Source of the DNA: Phytophthora quininea
Taxonomy: Eukaryota; Oomycota; Peronosporomycetes; Peronosporales; Peronosporaceae
Reading direction: 5' to 3'
Length of the DNA: 64,000 nt
NCBI GenBank assembly: GCA_011947345.1
Contig: JAAVTG010000649.1
Coordinates: 124,001 to 188,000, forward strand
This document shows positions 33,459 to 46,066 of this stretch, in pieces. The position numbers and the translations under genes are program-made. Numbering within the stretch: position 1 is the stretch's first letter; each line of letters begins with the position of its first letter. Below the pieces are notes generated by a model. It saw only the letters and a program-made list of their open reading frames with translations. It was not told the origin of the DNA and made no database searches.

Positions 33459-36228
33459 ATGGAGGCGGCACCTGTGGCTCCCGTGGACGTTGGCAATGGC
33501 GGAACCAGGTACGACGCACTGCTGAAGCAGATCGTGCAGCTTAACACGGACCTGCAGAAGACCGCAGCGCTCAGCCAGACACTGCAGCGCGAGCGAGACG
33601 ACGCCCACCAGCAGAACGTTAAGGTAAATAGTTCCCTATTGTATTTAACTACAGTGTGAAAATGCTGATACAGGAGTTGCTACACAGTTGAAGAGCGAGG
33701 TGAAGCGGATGAGCGAGCGCTGCGAGAAGCTTCAGCTGGTGCTGATGCAGGAGACAGAGCAGAAGATCGAATCAGACCGCAAGCACGAGGAGCTCATCGC
33801 CAAGTGGAAGAAGCAGCTGGAGCTCAAGGCGCGCCTTCGAGTCGCTGCAGAAGAAGTTCGCACCACCTAGAGATCTTGACCAGCTGAGGATGAAGATCCA
33901 GGAGGAGCTGGAGGGCCCTACCTGCAGCGCATCGAGGCCCTGCAGAACGAAGTGGAGACCCACCGACAGATGAGCTTCGAGATCCGACGAGAGTTTGAAG
34001 CGCTCAAGACAGAGTACGAACAGTTCTCTGTGGACCAGGTGGGGTTAAGTATGCATGGATAATTGGTGAAGGGAACGGGAGGTAATGATATCGTCTTGCC
34101 GATTGCAGGGCAACGAGATGGACTGTATCCACGAGACGTACGAGGTGACTCTTGGTGATTTGAGGAAGAGACTGCAGCTTGCAGAGGAGAAGGCGGCGAA
34201 TTCCCAGTGTGCCGAGGAAATCCGCCGGCTGGAGCAACAGCGAGATGCTGCGCAAATCGAGATCAAATCGCTCACAGAGGAAGTTCGAGTGAGCTGGGAA
34301 AATGTTCTACTCGATAGTTACTGCAAGTTCCTGACTATCCATTAATGGTTCATTTAGGACATTCGGGAGGAACTGATGCGTGTATCCGAGCAATGGGAAA
34401 ACGACAAGAGTGCGCACGAGCTCCGGTTAGCTGACGAGGCGACGCGAAATGCAACGCTAGAGCTAGACCTGAAGGCGAGCGGTCGGCAATTGACTCGAGC
34501 TAAAGACGAATGCGAAAGCATTCGCTCGAAGTGGGATCACGCACAGAATAAACTTCTTGAGCTAGCCTCCGACAGTGAAAGCTTGCGTGACCAGCTCAAA
34601 CAGAAGGAAACGCTTATCTTTAGCAGCCACAGCACTCTCACAACAAAGTACGTATGCATGATCGTTTTGAGAAAAGAAAGTGACATGTTGACACGTTTGT
34701 GTAGACTTCGAGATGAACGGGCAATTTGGGAACGCGAGCAAGCCAATCTAAAGGTTCTTGCATGCATAGTGACCACGTAATGCTATCAATTCCGCTGATG
34801 ATCTTTTACGATCATGTTTATAGGAGCGCATTAACGAGTTAATGCTAAAGCTTCAAGCTGCAGAGGCTGCAGCACAGAAAAACTTAAGTGCTACAGCCCA
34901 CTTGAGAGATAATGACGGTAGCAGCGCTGAACATGCCCGTATTATCAAAGCACGAGAAGAAGATGCCGAAAAATATCGTGGTCTCCTTGCAGAAGCGGAG
35001 AGAAAGGTATTACAACCGACCGAATCAGAGTACTTTGGAAGCTAACTACACCAATGCTGCGGTGTATTCAGGTTGCTGCTAAAGAAGAAGCTCTCCGTCA
35101 ATATCAGAACGAGACAGAAGAGTCCATACACAAGCTTCAATTAGAGAAGGAGAGTGCTCAAAAAATGATCCACGCTCTTGAGGCAGAAAAAGAAGTCATC
35201 ATGGGGAAGCAGACGGCTTCGAATGAACTGGTGCGGAACTGATTGGTTGTGCGCAAGAATTATGTGGCTTCTTTTCACGCAAGCTATTGTACTTGCTGTT
35301 CCCATCTAGGTAACCCGGATAAAGTCTGAGTGCGTGACATTGCGAACCAAGCTAAAGGAAATTGAGAGCGACTATCGGACGCTCCAAGTTAAACATCGGT
35401 TCGATGCTAGTAGTCGCATAATGGTTTTGAACACCGTGCATTAAATATTTTCTGTGACGATTGCCAGGGAAGTTGTCCAGTATCAGGAAGACGTGCAGCT
35501 AGAGCGTGAAGAGATTCAAGGAAAGGTATTGTAATACTCATCATACCAGGTATTGTTGCTGTTTGAGAGAAGACCGACAAACTCTACTGGCTTGCAGCTC
35601 AAGTATATGGAGCAAGACTATGCTGTTCTGACAGAAAAGCTCGAAAAAGAGAAAGAGGGCCACGCAACCACGACACGAGACTTGCACGTATGATATTTTC
35701 TTCTTCTTCTTCTTACTCATTCTGCTAACTGTGTTTTTGTTGTACAGAGGAAATGCTCGAAACTCGAAAGTGATTTCCAGAGCCAGCGAGCAACATTGCA
35801 GCACGAAACTCGAGCAGCTTTGTCAAAAGCACTGCGTGAATTGGGAAAAACTCAAAGGTATGAATGCACTGGAGTTACTGAACGGTTTGTGATCTGATTC
35901 ACTTTATCTCTACTTTCAGAAACGTGATGCGTACAAGCGTAAATGCTTGGAGATTCACGAAAACTACAAGCAATTGGTGAGCGAGGCAAATCGACGAGAA
36001 GCCAAATTGTTGCAGAGCAAACAAGAACACGCAGCAGAACTGCAGCAGCTTCTTGCCCAACTCTCAGAAGCAGAAAGTGACAAGACTGAACTCATGCAGC
36101 GCCAGATTGAGCTTGGGTTTCCGCCATCAGGTATCGGCACGAAGAAGGTACGAAGCTTTGCGACTGGAGAAACTAGTGCTCTCCACTTGCACCCTGACTC
36201 ATTCGATGGCTTTGCCACAGTCTGCTGA
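33459..36228 (+). CDS. CEP83: CEP83 (CCDC41)-like coiled-coil protein of the centriole distal appendages
   Basis: Start MEAAPVAPVDVGNGGTRYDA. About 12 exons of almost pure heptad-rich coiled coil (ERCEKLQLVLMQETEQKIES, ANLKV, EEALRQYQNETEESIHKLQL). The segment after FESLQKKFAPPRDL, reading DQLRMKIQEELEGP then YLQRIEALQNEVETHRQM and EFEALKTEYEQF, follows the human CEP83 block '[22 protein letters not shown]' and its downstream residues closely, and the end (KRKCLEIHENYKQLVSEANR) matches the family's basic C-terminal coil. CEP83 anchors the mother centriole to the membrane, fitting a zoospore-forming organism. Two frame problems occur: near 33832-33840, and at the C-run 33916-33918. Coiled coils mislead, so the name rests mainly on that one block. 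Confidence 0.68.
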
Positions 36229-36387
36229 CCTACGACCAGCATCAGAGGACAACAACTAGCTAGGCAAAGGTATGGAAATCGCGGAATTTGCATTAAATAT
36301 TTTAACACATACATCGGATGCAGAAAAATAAAGGCGCGTGCAAAGTCTGCGCTGCGCGTACCGGTAAACACTCATGAGACTGCTTGT

Positions 36388-38168
36388 CTAAATCTTGCTT
36401 GAAGGCGTGGCAGGTGGCTGCCAGGGCTTCTGTGCACGACGCTGGTTCCAGTTCAGGTTGGTGATCATGGACTCGAACCAGTCCTGGTTTTCATTCACCC
36501 GGCAGATTGAAGGTAGCGGGTAGGACGAGACGCGAACAATGATACAATCGCCACGCTCCATGCTCACGCGGTTCTTTCCGTCGAAGGACACGTAGCAGGA
36601 CGACGCGCGGCTGGTGGTGGGGAACTCAATCTTGAGGGTAGCGCTGTCGTGGAAGACCAGCGGCCGGAAGCTCAGCGTGTGAGGGCAGATTGGCGTGAAC
36701 AGCATCGCAGGCACCGACGGGTGAGCCATCGACCCGCCCGCAGACAGCGAGTAGGCCGTGGATCCCGTGGGCGTGGCAATGATGATCCCATCCGCAGCGA
36801 TCTTGGTTATCTCGAGTCCGTCGCAGTAGCAGTTCAGTTCCACGAGCGACGCCGACGGACCACGGTCGATAACGATCTCGTTCAGAGCGTGCAGATTGCC
36901 ACTAACCTCGCGTTCCTTGCCGCCGCGATAGAAGGTGGCCACCAGCCTCGAGCGCAGTGACATGTAGAAGCCCCGTTGATGGCGCTCGAGAGGTGCTCAA
37001 TAGCGTTTTCCGCGTCGAACGGGGTGAGGAAGCCCAGCGACCCCATGGCGAACGAGAGAACAGGTGGCACGCTCTTCTTGAACAACGACGAGATCCAGAG
37101 CACCGTGCCGTCGCCCCCAACGAGATCACAAAGTCAATGCCCCTCTGGATCTCTTCCCAGTCGTCAGATTTGGTCCACGTCCGAGTGTTCTGCAGCTCCA
37201 GCTCTTCATGCACAGTAGGCTCCAAGATGACATCGATGTGCTTCTCCTTGTGCAGCCACGGGGCCAGACGCTTCATCATGTCCGTTGTGTCCGGTTCGTT
37301 GGGCTTCTTGACGATCAAGACGGTCTTGGGCGGCTCGTCCCACATGAGTTGCACGTTGTTGCGCGAGCGGTGCTGCGTGCGGATGCTGCGGTTCATGGGG
37401 GTGAAGACCTCGCATTGCTCGTCCGAGCACTGCAGCAGGCGGAAGCAGGCGCGGGAGCGCCTCCGTCGCCGTCCACCAGCTCGGCCTCGCTGTAGGTCGA
37501 GGACGAGTCGCTGTCGGCGACGCTGGTCGAGTCCTCGCTGTAAATGCCGTCGCGCCCTGGCTGCGCCCACGTGTTGGCGATCAAAATGAGCTCCGAGTTG
37601 GTACGTTTGCGCGGGTGCTTCTTGACGCACTGCAGGTCCACCTTGGCGACCTCGGCGGCCGGCGGCTGGTGGCCCGTCAGGTCCTTGCAGCGCTTCATCC
37701 AGTAGTTCTTCTCGGCGATAGCCTGGCGCAGCTGCTCCTGCAGGTCGTTGATCTTGGCCTGCAGGCGCATGGGGTTCTCGCGCTGGGTCTCGCAGAAGGC
37801 CAGCACGCGGCGCATCTGGTCCCCCATGGCGCGCAGCTCGTCCTCGATGGCGTAGCCGTCCGTGGACGATGCGTAGGACGGCAGGCGCGACCGGCCTGCT
37901 TGTTGTTGCTGCTGCTGCTGCTCGTCGGCCACGTCCACAAACGCGATGGCGCCGCTGGCCACCGCCGCGTCGTACTGTGCGTCCGTGAATCCCATCGTGT
38001 CCAGGTCCTCGTGGCTTGTGTCGCGCAGATCCACAATGTGCCTCGACGGCGCCGTCTCGAGCTCGACCTCGGGCACAGGCGGCAGACTCGGGAATGGCCG
38101 CCCAGCGGCGACGGCTTCCGCGTCACGCAGGGGCTGGGGGAGCGGCCATCTTGGGGAGAATCGCTCAT
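36388..38168 (-). CDS. NAD kinase (ATP-NAD kinase) with long N-terminal extension
   Basis: Likely start MSDSPQDGRSPSP at 38168. The ~280-residue extension has PEVELETAPSRHIVDLRD, a Q7 run in DEQQQQQQQAGRS and a coiled segment RLQAKINDLQEQLRQAIAEK. The kinase domain has KTVLIVKKPNEPD, FVISLGGDGTVLWISS (GGDGT motif), PPVLSFAMGSLGFLTPF, LNEIVIDRG and the signature DGIIIATPTGSTAYSLSAGG. It phosphorylates NAD to NADP. Four -1 slips, each at a C/G run (38136-38140, 37453-37455, 37114-37118, 36971-36974), interrupt an otherwise intact protein; restoring one base at each keeps the conserved motifs in frame. No introns seen. Convergent with the CEP83-like gene (159 bp). Confidence 0.93.
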
Positions 38169-38354
38169 TGCTGATGGGGCAGCGCGGGCGTGACGTCGAG
38201 CGACAGAGACGGGGGCGGCAACCACAGGCGCTGGCTCCACGCTGCACTGCAACAGGAGAGAGCGAGGCGAGAGAGCTGCAGGCGAAGGCGAAGGCGAAGG
38301 ACGTGTGCCGTCGTCAGATGCGGGTAAAGTAATCGCCTCAATTCCGCTTTGGAG

Positions 38355-38362
38355 AAAATGAA
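38355..38362 (-). promoter_or_regulatory. Oomycete initiator-like motif upstream of NAD kinase
   Basis: Minus strand reads TTCATTTT followed by CTCC, about 190 bp before the ATG at 38168. It matches the YTCATTYY initiator consensus. Confidence 0.4.
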
Positions 38363-38399
38363 AGGGCTCAGGATGCAAACGGCATCTCGATTACGAGGA

Positions 38400-40370
38400 A
38401 GAGCGGTTGACGCGCGACATGTCAAAACAGGGTGAATTTGCACACGTCAACAAGGTGATGATGGAAAAGTTGATGCACCCCCTTTTGGCAGAGCTTGGCC
38501 AGGCGCGTTGAATTTCGGTCCTGTTGTTGCCGTTCCCCGCGCGAGATTCGAGGCAGTGCTGGTGGGGTGAGTGCAGGGTGCGCATTCAGCTCGGCACTGC
38601 CGCCGAGGAAGCTTTGTTTGCTGCTGGAGACAAAGCACCAGCCTCTGAAGACAGTCTGCCGCATTCTGTGACGTGGCTATTTTGGTGGGGCCTTTCTTGC
38701 ACTTCTCGGACTGTGCAAGTTGCTCGCTTCAAGCTTTGCTGTCTCACGAGCGCGAGCCGGGCTCCGATGCAATTGCTGCTGCCGATCGCTTGAAGCTCGA
38801 CCTCCGCGCTGCGTCGAGCGCCGCACGCTGTCGACGGATGAGCGCGCCAGTAGAGGAGGCCCCGCCAACAGCAACAAACGGGGAAGCAGCGAGCGTGTAG
38901 ACGACTACCCACTCTGGGACTTGCTACGGGTAACGTCACGCGCTGGACTCGATCAGATGCGTAAGCGCCGGTGATCCGACCTTGGGCCCGTTTGCATTGA
39001 CGGTGTTGCTTGATCTTCTTGGCTGGCCAGGCTGGCAATCAGCGCCGACGCCATCGTCGCTGGCCGCGTACGTCTCACCAAGATGACGAGCAGCAACTAA
39101 AGCTGCTTTAACAGCTGCATATTTTTGCAGTCCGTTTTCGACCGCAAAAACACCGGAAGTTTGTTTGCCCTCTTCTCCTCTACTCGAGGCACAGCCACCG
39201 CACTGCGGTCCGCAGCGCTTGCAGCTGGTTGCGTTTCGTGGAGAGCAGCTGGGTCGACACGGGTGCGAGACAGCCTCCATGCCGTTCAGACAAGCGTGGC
39301 GCCGGGATTCAACGCGGCCAAAGCTGGTCCGCTCGCTCAAACTTGCCTTTCTTCAGTGGACGACGAGTCGACAGACGAAATAGAAATAGGATATGTATTT
39401 AAGAAATATTAGATTTAAAATTAGCTTTAGCTAGAACAAAAACATTTTCTGAGGAATCACATTTTTCGGCGCCAAATAAAACGTTGCCCCCGTGACTATA
39501 CAGATATGGATGATTCTCCTGAATTAGCTGGACAGAAGATGGATTGTTGTTGGACACGCGATCCAACTATTTCGAAAATCGCGCGAGTACAATACGAGCC
39601 ATCGCCGATATGAAAAGCCAATTGATCCGAAAAACTTGGACCGCGTACACAATAATGTGTGGTGGCGTACTGTAGCTGAATGGCACAAACAAAAAGTCAG
39701 AGAGCAAGTAAGACGGTGCGACGCCTTGGCGCGGTGCAGCAGCGCATTGGTGCGCACAACGCCCGAGGACGGCCGAGGTCCGATACTGTCGGTATGGCGC
39801 GTGTAGTGTGTCAAGCTCGGGTGCGTAAAGTGAGGTGGAGGCTTCGTATCTAGTTGCTAATCGTAATTCTGGCGGCGCAGGGTGTCGTGAGCGTGACTTC
39901 AATAGAATGACGGTCTCCTGTGCTTGTGTTGTAGCAATGCAGCCAATTCAATGCTGTATCGTCGTGCTCGGCTGCTAATGTTTGGTAAAAAGATTGACGA
40001 AAAGAAACACAAAAGCTTACATTAAATTAACTCGCTGTGCTCTTCGCTGGCGGCGTAGCAAATTTACGACGGTAGACCACTGCAGTTGGTCTTTCCGGCA
40101 GGCGTGTTGACGGCTGTTAGGTCTCCTATTGGCAGTAAATCTATTGCAGTTCTCAGCATTTGCCTCGCCTCGTCTAGAAAGAAACATCACCACCATGGGG
40201 TCCACCCCGTAGCTCTGGAAAGCGGAAGCGCCGATGAACTGGATCCAGTGAGAGTGACGACGAAAGCAATTGTGGTATTGGTAGTGATGGTGACACCGTT
40301 GTGAAGTTGACGTTTTGCCTGTGGAGAATGATGTTGCAGTACCTGAAGGAGAAGAATAAGATCTCTGTTT
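38400..40370. other. Intergenic stretch with no supported gene
   Basis: Short frames exist on both strands (for example 38936-39340 minus, 134 codons, Cys-rich middle) but none shows a recognisable domain. The 3' part (39400-40370) is AT-richer and may be decayed transposon sequence upstream of the first piggyBac-like relic. Confidence 0.5.
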
Positions 40371-40371
40371 C

Positions 40372-42948
40372 GTGAAGAATCACGACGCGACGCTGGATAG
40401 TGTACTCAATTCTGAGAGCGATGACGGTTCTAGTGAGTACACGGAGTCGGGGAATACAGACGATTCGGTGCTCATCTGTCCGTCAGAAGAAAGGAGACGC
40501 GGCAGAGGAGTTACCGTCCAGCAAATTTCTCCATACTGCAAGCAACAAGAAAGCGATGACGGAAATGCGGCATTCGGGCTGGGAGTATGATGAGACCATC
40601 CAGAGCAACGATGTTTTCTTGTGCTAACGTTGGTTTTGTTGATGCTATGTTGAATAGACCCAACCAAATTCGGACCAGATCCTACTTATACCGGGCTTTA
40701 TGCTGGACCGTTCGGCCCAAGTGCAAGTGTTCCTCACGTTGTAGAAGACCCGCTCGCCTTGTTCTTCGACTCTCTGCCTGCACAACTGTGGCGAAAGATA
40801 GAAAAAGAGACAAACATCTATCGCATGCAGATTATCGACTAGCGAGCGTGCGAAATCCAGCGGAAGCAACGCCCCACGAATCGAGAAGATGTGAGCCACT
40901 GAAGAAAATTCAAAAGCGCCTACGTGCTATTCCCGCAGTCGAATCGTGGGAACTGCTTCGAGTGATCGGCTTGCTGCTTGCTAGGACGCTGGCACCACAA
41001 CGGCGTGGCCTTCCAGCGCACTGGTCACGCTCTCAACGAGGCGCCGTTCCACAAGGCACCTTTGGACCGCGGTTGCCTCACCACCGCTTCGACCATGCCG
41101 TAAAAATCTCCATTTCACCGATAACAGGTCTCCAAGAGCCCAAATCGACCAGGGGTGGAAGGTCCGAAGCGTCGTAACAGCGTTGCAGAAGACCTTTGCA
41201 CGTGGATACACTGCCGGTCCGGTCATTACATTTGACGAAGCCATAGTTTCTACTCGCGCACGAAGCAACCCCACGCGGCAGTATCTACCGAAGAAGCCCC
41301 ACAAATGGGGGACCAAGTTTTTCTCTGCCTGTTACGGTGATACAGCCTACTGCATGAGGTGCGTTGGGTCCAGCGAGCAGAGGCTCGCTGGTCATTTGTT
41401 TTTGGCAGAGTTGCTTATGTTGGATCGTAACTGAATTTCCAACATATTTTCCAACATATTTACCAACTAGGATCGAAATGTACGTGGGGGCCAAGACCAA
41501 TATGTCCACTCCAGTTCCAGCTGATAATTCTACTGGCGCTGCTGCGGTCATGCGCAGTATGAACTTGCTTTTGCCGCCGTCTCCACCAGCCCCTTACCGT
41601 ATTGTCGTCGCAGATCGGTTCTACACCTCGGTCGTGCTGGCGCTGAAGCTCTTACACCGTCGACTTTGTGGGGACTATCGTGACATTTAGATCTGGCTAC
41701 GCTGATACTGTTGTCACAGCGAAGGAGTTTCGCAGGAACAAGCCGCCCGAGCCGCCACGAGGCACCGTGAAGATCGCTGGAAATAAGAAGTCCCCTCAAA
41801 TGACAGCGGTGATGTGGATGGATAATAACCCGGTGCACATGTTGGCAACGGGAGGCAGTCGCTTGCTTGGGCCAGTGTGCAAGTGAACTATGCTGGCTTT
41901 TATGTTGGTTTTGCTATGAACTAACCAAAATATGTTGGATGCTATTGCAGTGCGCAGGGTCGGCCGCAATAAAGAAAACTTTCCTGCGCCGGGGCTGGTC
42001 AGGGGACTACCACCGCTGGATGGGAGGCGTGGACGTTCACGACCAGCTCCGGGTGCTGAGATATAGTGTTCAACTGGCCTACAAACCGCGGAAGTACTAC
42101 CGGTCACTGTTTCTGGGGCTTGTCGACAAGGCGTTAGTCAACGCATTCATTGTGCACCGCTATCACATGAAGGAAACCAGTCAAAAAGCGCCCGAGCACT
42201 ACAAATTCCTAAAAAAACAAAAACACTGCACGAACAGCTCCTGGCGATAGATCGGGAAAAGTTCCATGAGATAGAGGCAGCAACACGAGCGGAGGATCGA
42301 ACCACTGCGTTTCCGCAAACACAGGATGGCCGAGAAAACACAAGAGGGGAGATCATTATCTGGAGGAATGCCCTGATAAAGCTGACACCAAAAACCCAAT
42401 CAGAACTGGTGAGAAAGGAAGAAAACGAAGGACACGTACCTGCAAAGTCTTGCGCTGTCTTTCGTATCAAGCCACGAAAGTACTCCAAATGGTTCTGTCC
42501 AGGCTGCTCGAATGGCGAACTGAGGTAAGTTTTTGTGGGAGTTTCGGATTGTGCTTGCGGCTGACGTCGCGTTTGCCTTCGCAGGAAACACTTGTGTCCT
42601 GTGGTGAGGGATGGCCACTCGAAGACGTGTTTCCAAATATGGCACGACGACAGGAGGAATGGAGCGGCCATCCCACCACGCCTTCGCGAGCAACATCGCA
42701 TCCAGGATCGTCGACCCGGCCCACAGCGTAAGCGCCGCCGCCGTCGAGTAGACATGGAAGATGGAGAGGCTTCTGTGCAGCGTGATAGCCACGAGAGCGT
42801 CGATGCTGGCGCCAACAGCGAGGTCGGGGAATGTGAAAGTGTCATCGGCGAAGGGCCCAACGTGGGGGGACGCCAGCAGCGGCAGCGACAGAGAGTCAGC
42901 GGAATAGGCAGCCAGAACAGTGTCTGTGCTAGCAATAGCGTGAAATGA
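40372..42948 (+). pseudogene. piggyBac-like (PGBD) transposase, copy 1
   Basis: Acidic N-terminus (SEYTESGNTDDSV), then YTGLYAGPFGPSASVPHVVE, LLRVIGLLLARTL and GAVPQGTFG, then the DDD core: PVITFDEAIVSTRA (Asp 1) with QYLPKKPHKWGTKFF, IVVADRFYTS (Asp 2) and HRWMGGVDVHDQLRVLRYS (Asp 3 plus the second Asp), LVDKALVNAFIVHR. A Cys-rich C-terminus with WFCPGCSNGEL continues after an intron to RKHLCPVV. Likely introns lie at ~40624-40660, ~41360-41475, ~41885-41950 and ~42520-42585. A TAG after RMQIID and several frame changes inactivate it. The N-terminal domain present in copy 2 was not found. Cut-and-paste transposase family using TTAA sites. Confidence 0.85.
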
Positions 42949-42959
42949 AAAGGCTTTCT

Positions 42960-43637
42960 GGATCCGTGTGTCTTGGACTGCAGGAAGATGTTACACTAAC
43001 CACAATATCTAGTAAATTACCAAAGGGTTCATAAGTCAAGTACACCGTTATTATGTGTTGTACATCTGATGCGGCTGCAGTTGCCTCGTCGTAATACTAT
43101 CAATTACTACATTACACCTCAACATTTCTACAGGCCGTAATGATTATTTCTATTGCTAAGGGTGAACTGTTGTTAGATCAACTACCACGCACAAATGGAT
43201 TTTGTTTGTTTCATGTTACACACAGGGTAATGTAATGGTCGTTGATACGTGGAGCACGGGAACGATACACGTGGTATTTTGTTACGCTATACGTGTTTGT
43301 AAGTGTATACGAAGCTGTTTGTACAGTAGTGTATGGATAGCTATCGCTCCTTAATCCAATTAACGCGGAATCCTGTTTTCGACAGATGAAGTAATATCGC
43401 AGGTGTAAATGTTCCGGAAGCTTACACGCAGGGAGATTGACGAAAATTCCCCGCATGTGCAATTTTGTATGGGTGGGGGTGGGGTTTTTATCATTGAGGA
43501 TCAGTGCTGGTGAGATAGACGGGTATTTTAGGCAGCCGTAGGAAATACAGTATAAGCGGTGAAGAGGTTTGAAAATACGGTTGCGAACTATTTTCTCCCC
43601 CTCTCCCATCCCCCAAGTATCACTCATTTTCAAAACG
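42960..43637. other. Spacer between the two piggyBac-like relics
   Basis: AT-rich, no supported gene. It probably contains terminal sequences of one or both elements; I could not find matching inverted ends. Confidence 0.5.
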
Positions 43638-46066
43638 ATGGACGCGCTGGACTACGTGGCCGCGAGGGAGTTCAAGAAGCCGTGGAGTCGCCTGATGAAG
43701 GATGGTTGGAAGGCAAGACAACCTATAGGGCTGAACGTCGGCCACACGTATGTGAAGCTTGGCGTGAAGGGCAAGCTTCGCAAGGTTCGCGTCAATGTGG
43801 ACTACTTTGTCGGTACGGTGATTGGCATGCACATAAAGCAATTTTTGTACTAATGTGCGCTACTTCTAGGAGCGAAAAGCTTATGGCAGTACGCCAGTCG
43901 TTTGGGTTTAGTAGCACCAACCTTCTCCGAGCCACCGTTACCTGTTGGGCGGCCACCAATGGAAAAACAAGCGGCGTACGCGGCGGCGCAAGCCTCAAAT
44001 ACCAGCTCCCCAAAACGAAGATGACGCAAGTACGTATGAAGGCGGTGGCTCTGGGAGCGGTGATCGGGTGGACACAGAACAGGTTGACCATGACATTGCT
44101 TCGGTTGATGATTCCGTGAGTGACGCCAGCGAGGAGGCTAAGACGGATGGAGAACCAGACGATTTGGTTGCGTTTTGACCGTGACAGCTTCATGGATGCA
44201 ATGCGTGCTAAGAACTTGTTTCCTCCTTGTGCCGGATGATGTCAACGTTGAGAGTGAATCCTTCTCAGTAAGGACTCGAGTGAAAAATCTATGATCAAGA
44301 CCATTGCGGTAAGTCCGTCTTCTACAAAATACGTTTAGTCGTGCACTAACCTATTCGAAATTGCCATGAATGTAGCTGATTTAATGTTGGACAAAGCGAC
44401 TTTGTACGGCGGAAGGTATGGACCCACAAAATCTGCAGCTGGTTTTGCAGATTCACCGATTGGGATGTTTCTCTATTTCTTGCCCAAGAAGTTGTGGACA
44501 AAAATTGCTGAGGAGAGTAAAATCCTACCGACAAAAGTGCATCCCGGAAGTTGCGCAGAAAACCATAGAACGGCAGCTTTCTGCCCCGGCTAAAGACCCC
44601 AAAACGCGGGTTGAAGACCTGAGGGGCATTATCGACAGGCTGGAGAGGCAGAAACCGATCAAGGAGTACGAGATTCTGCACGTCATCGGTCTGCTAGTGG
44701 CCCGCACGCTGTGTGGTCACAAGGATGGTCTGGGAAAGCATTGGGCGGTTGGTGAAGATGGAGCTGTGCCGCGGGGCACGTTTGGAAAGAACATGCCACG
44801 CGACCGATTCAGGATGATCACAAGATTCCTTCACTTTACCAGCAACGAGGGTCAGACGACCGACAAGGCAACCAAAATTCGTCCTGTCTTGCAAGTGATA
44901 GAGAAGACCTTCCGTCGGGGGTATCGTCTTGGTAGCGTGGTTAGCTTTGACGAAGGTACTATCCCGAATCAAAGTCAGTACAACCCGATCCGTGTGTACA
45001 ACAAGGATAAACCCCAAACGTATGGGACCAAGTGCTACATGACGTGCTGCGCTAAAACGGGGTGTTGTGCTAGGTGAACTGGCAATCCTGCGTTCGACAG
45101 AATAACGAGTGTTGCGGTCTATCTAGTTCTGTACGACTGCGGCCTCTAGATACTAACTAAACCTGTTTTGATATTCTGTACAATACAGATTCGAAGTTTA
45201 TCTTGGAGCTGAACCAGACAAGAAGAAGAAGCAAGGCTCATCACAGAGGGCCGTCACCCGCAACATCTCAAAAACGTTTGATTGTCAAGCGAGGCAGAGA
45301 TTGATTGTGGCGGACAAATTCTACAGCTCTCCTGCTTTGGTACTTGCCCTGCTGCCCCTGGATTTCTACTATGTCGGTACTCAACACTCTGATCGACTCG
45401 GGTGGCCATCGGATATCGTGTCCCCGCAGAAGAAAAGGCCGCAGTATACGCCAAGGGGAATTATAGTATCGCTCAATGCAAACAGTATCCAGCACTTGTT
45501 GCCACCGCCTGGATGGACTCAAGTCCCGTGCATCTGATAGCGACAGGGTGCTCCACAGCACAGACTTCCGTGACGAGGAGTGACAAAAGACGGGAGCTCT
45601 CACACAGGTTCCGTGCCCGCGACTGATCGCAGACTGCCATTCTGGCATGGGTGGCGTGGGCACCCACGACCAAATCCGCCTTCAGCAATATTCTATCCAG
45701 CGTTGCGACGCATTCAAGAAATACAACCTACAGCTATTCCTCGCATTCGTAGATATGGCACTTGTCAATGGCTTCATCCTTCACAAGATGATAATGAAGC
45801 GGAAAGATAAGCGTGTTTACACGCACGCGGAGTACATGCGGCAGCTTCACGTGGAGTTGCTAGCAGTTACAGCTATAAGCTTCCGTACAAACCGCCACGC
45901 AGAAGAGAAATCCAATCGTGTTAGGAAGGATATCAAACCAAAAGTTTCGCCCATCATACCATATGATAATCTGCCCAATTGCGATCGTCAGATTTTTCAT
46001 GTGGTGGATACATTGTCGCTGCCGTGTTCACACGCGCAGCGTTTTGCGTCAGCTCGCAGCGTCTAA
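43638..46066 (+). pseudogene. piggyBac-like (PGBD) transposase, copy 2
   Basis: Starts MDALDYVAAREFKKPWSRLM with an oomycete-type N-terminal domain (GWKARQPIGLNVGHTYVKLG, VDYFVG, intron, GAKSLWQYASRLGL). Then YGGRYGPTKSAAGF, PRGTFGKNMPRDRFRMITRF, VVSFDEGTIPNQSQYNPIRV (Asp 1), an intron at ~45074-45190 in the same place as copy 1, LIVADKFYSSPALVLALLPL (Asp 2), and MGGVGTHDQIRLQQYSI, where the usual third catalytic Asp is Gly. It ends LVNGFILHKMIMKRK and a short tail. Several frame changes. Clearly a different subfamily from copy 1 (low identity), so not a recent duplicate. Confidence 0.85.

Noticed and set aside
32433..33659. 408-codon plus-strand frame across NOP2
   Set aside because: It is the antisense shadow of the conserved NOP2 coding sequence; its hydrophobic, Leu-rich product mirrors the acidic/basic sense codons.
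37615..38193. 192-codon plus-strand frame across NAD kinase
   Set aside because: Antisense shadow of the GC-rich NAD kinase N-terminal extension; no domain content.
38936..39340. 134-codon Cys-containing minus-strand frame
   Set aside because: No recognisable domain, no flanking exon support, and overlapping open frames on the other strand.
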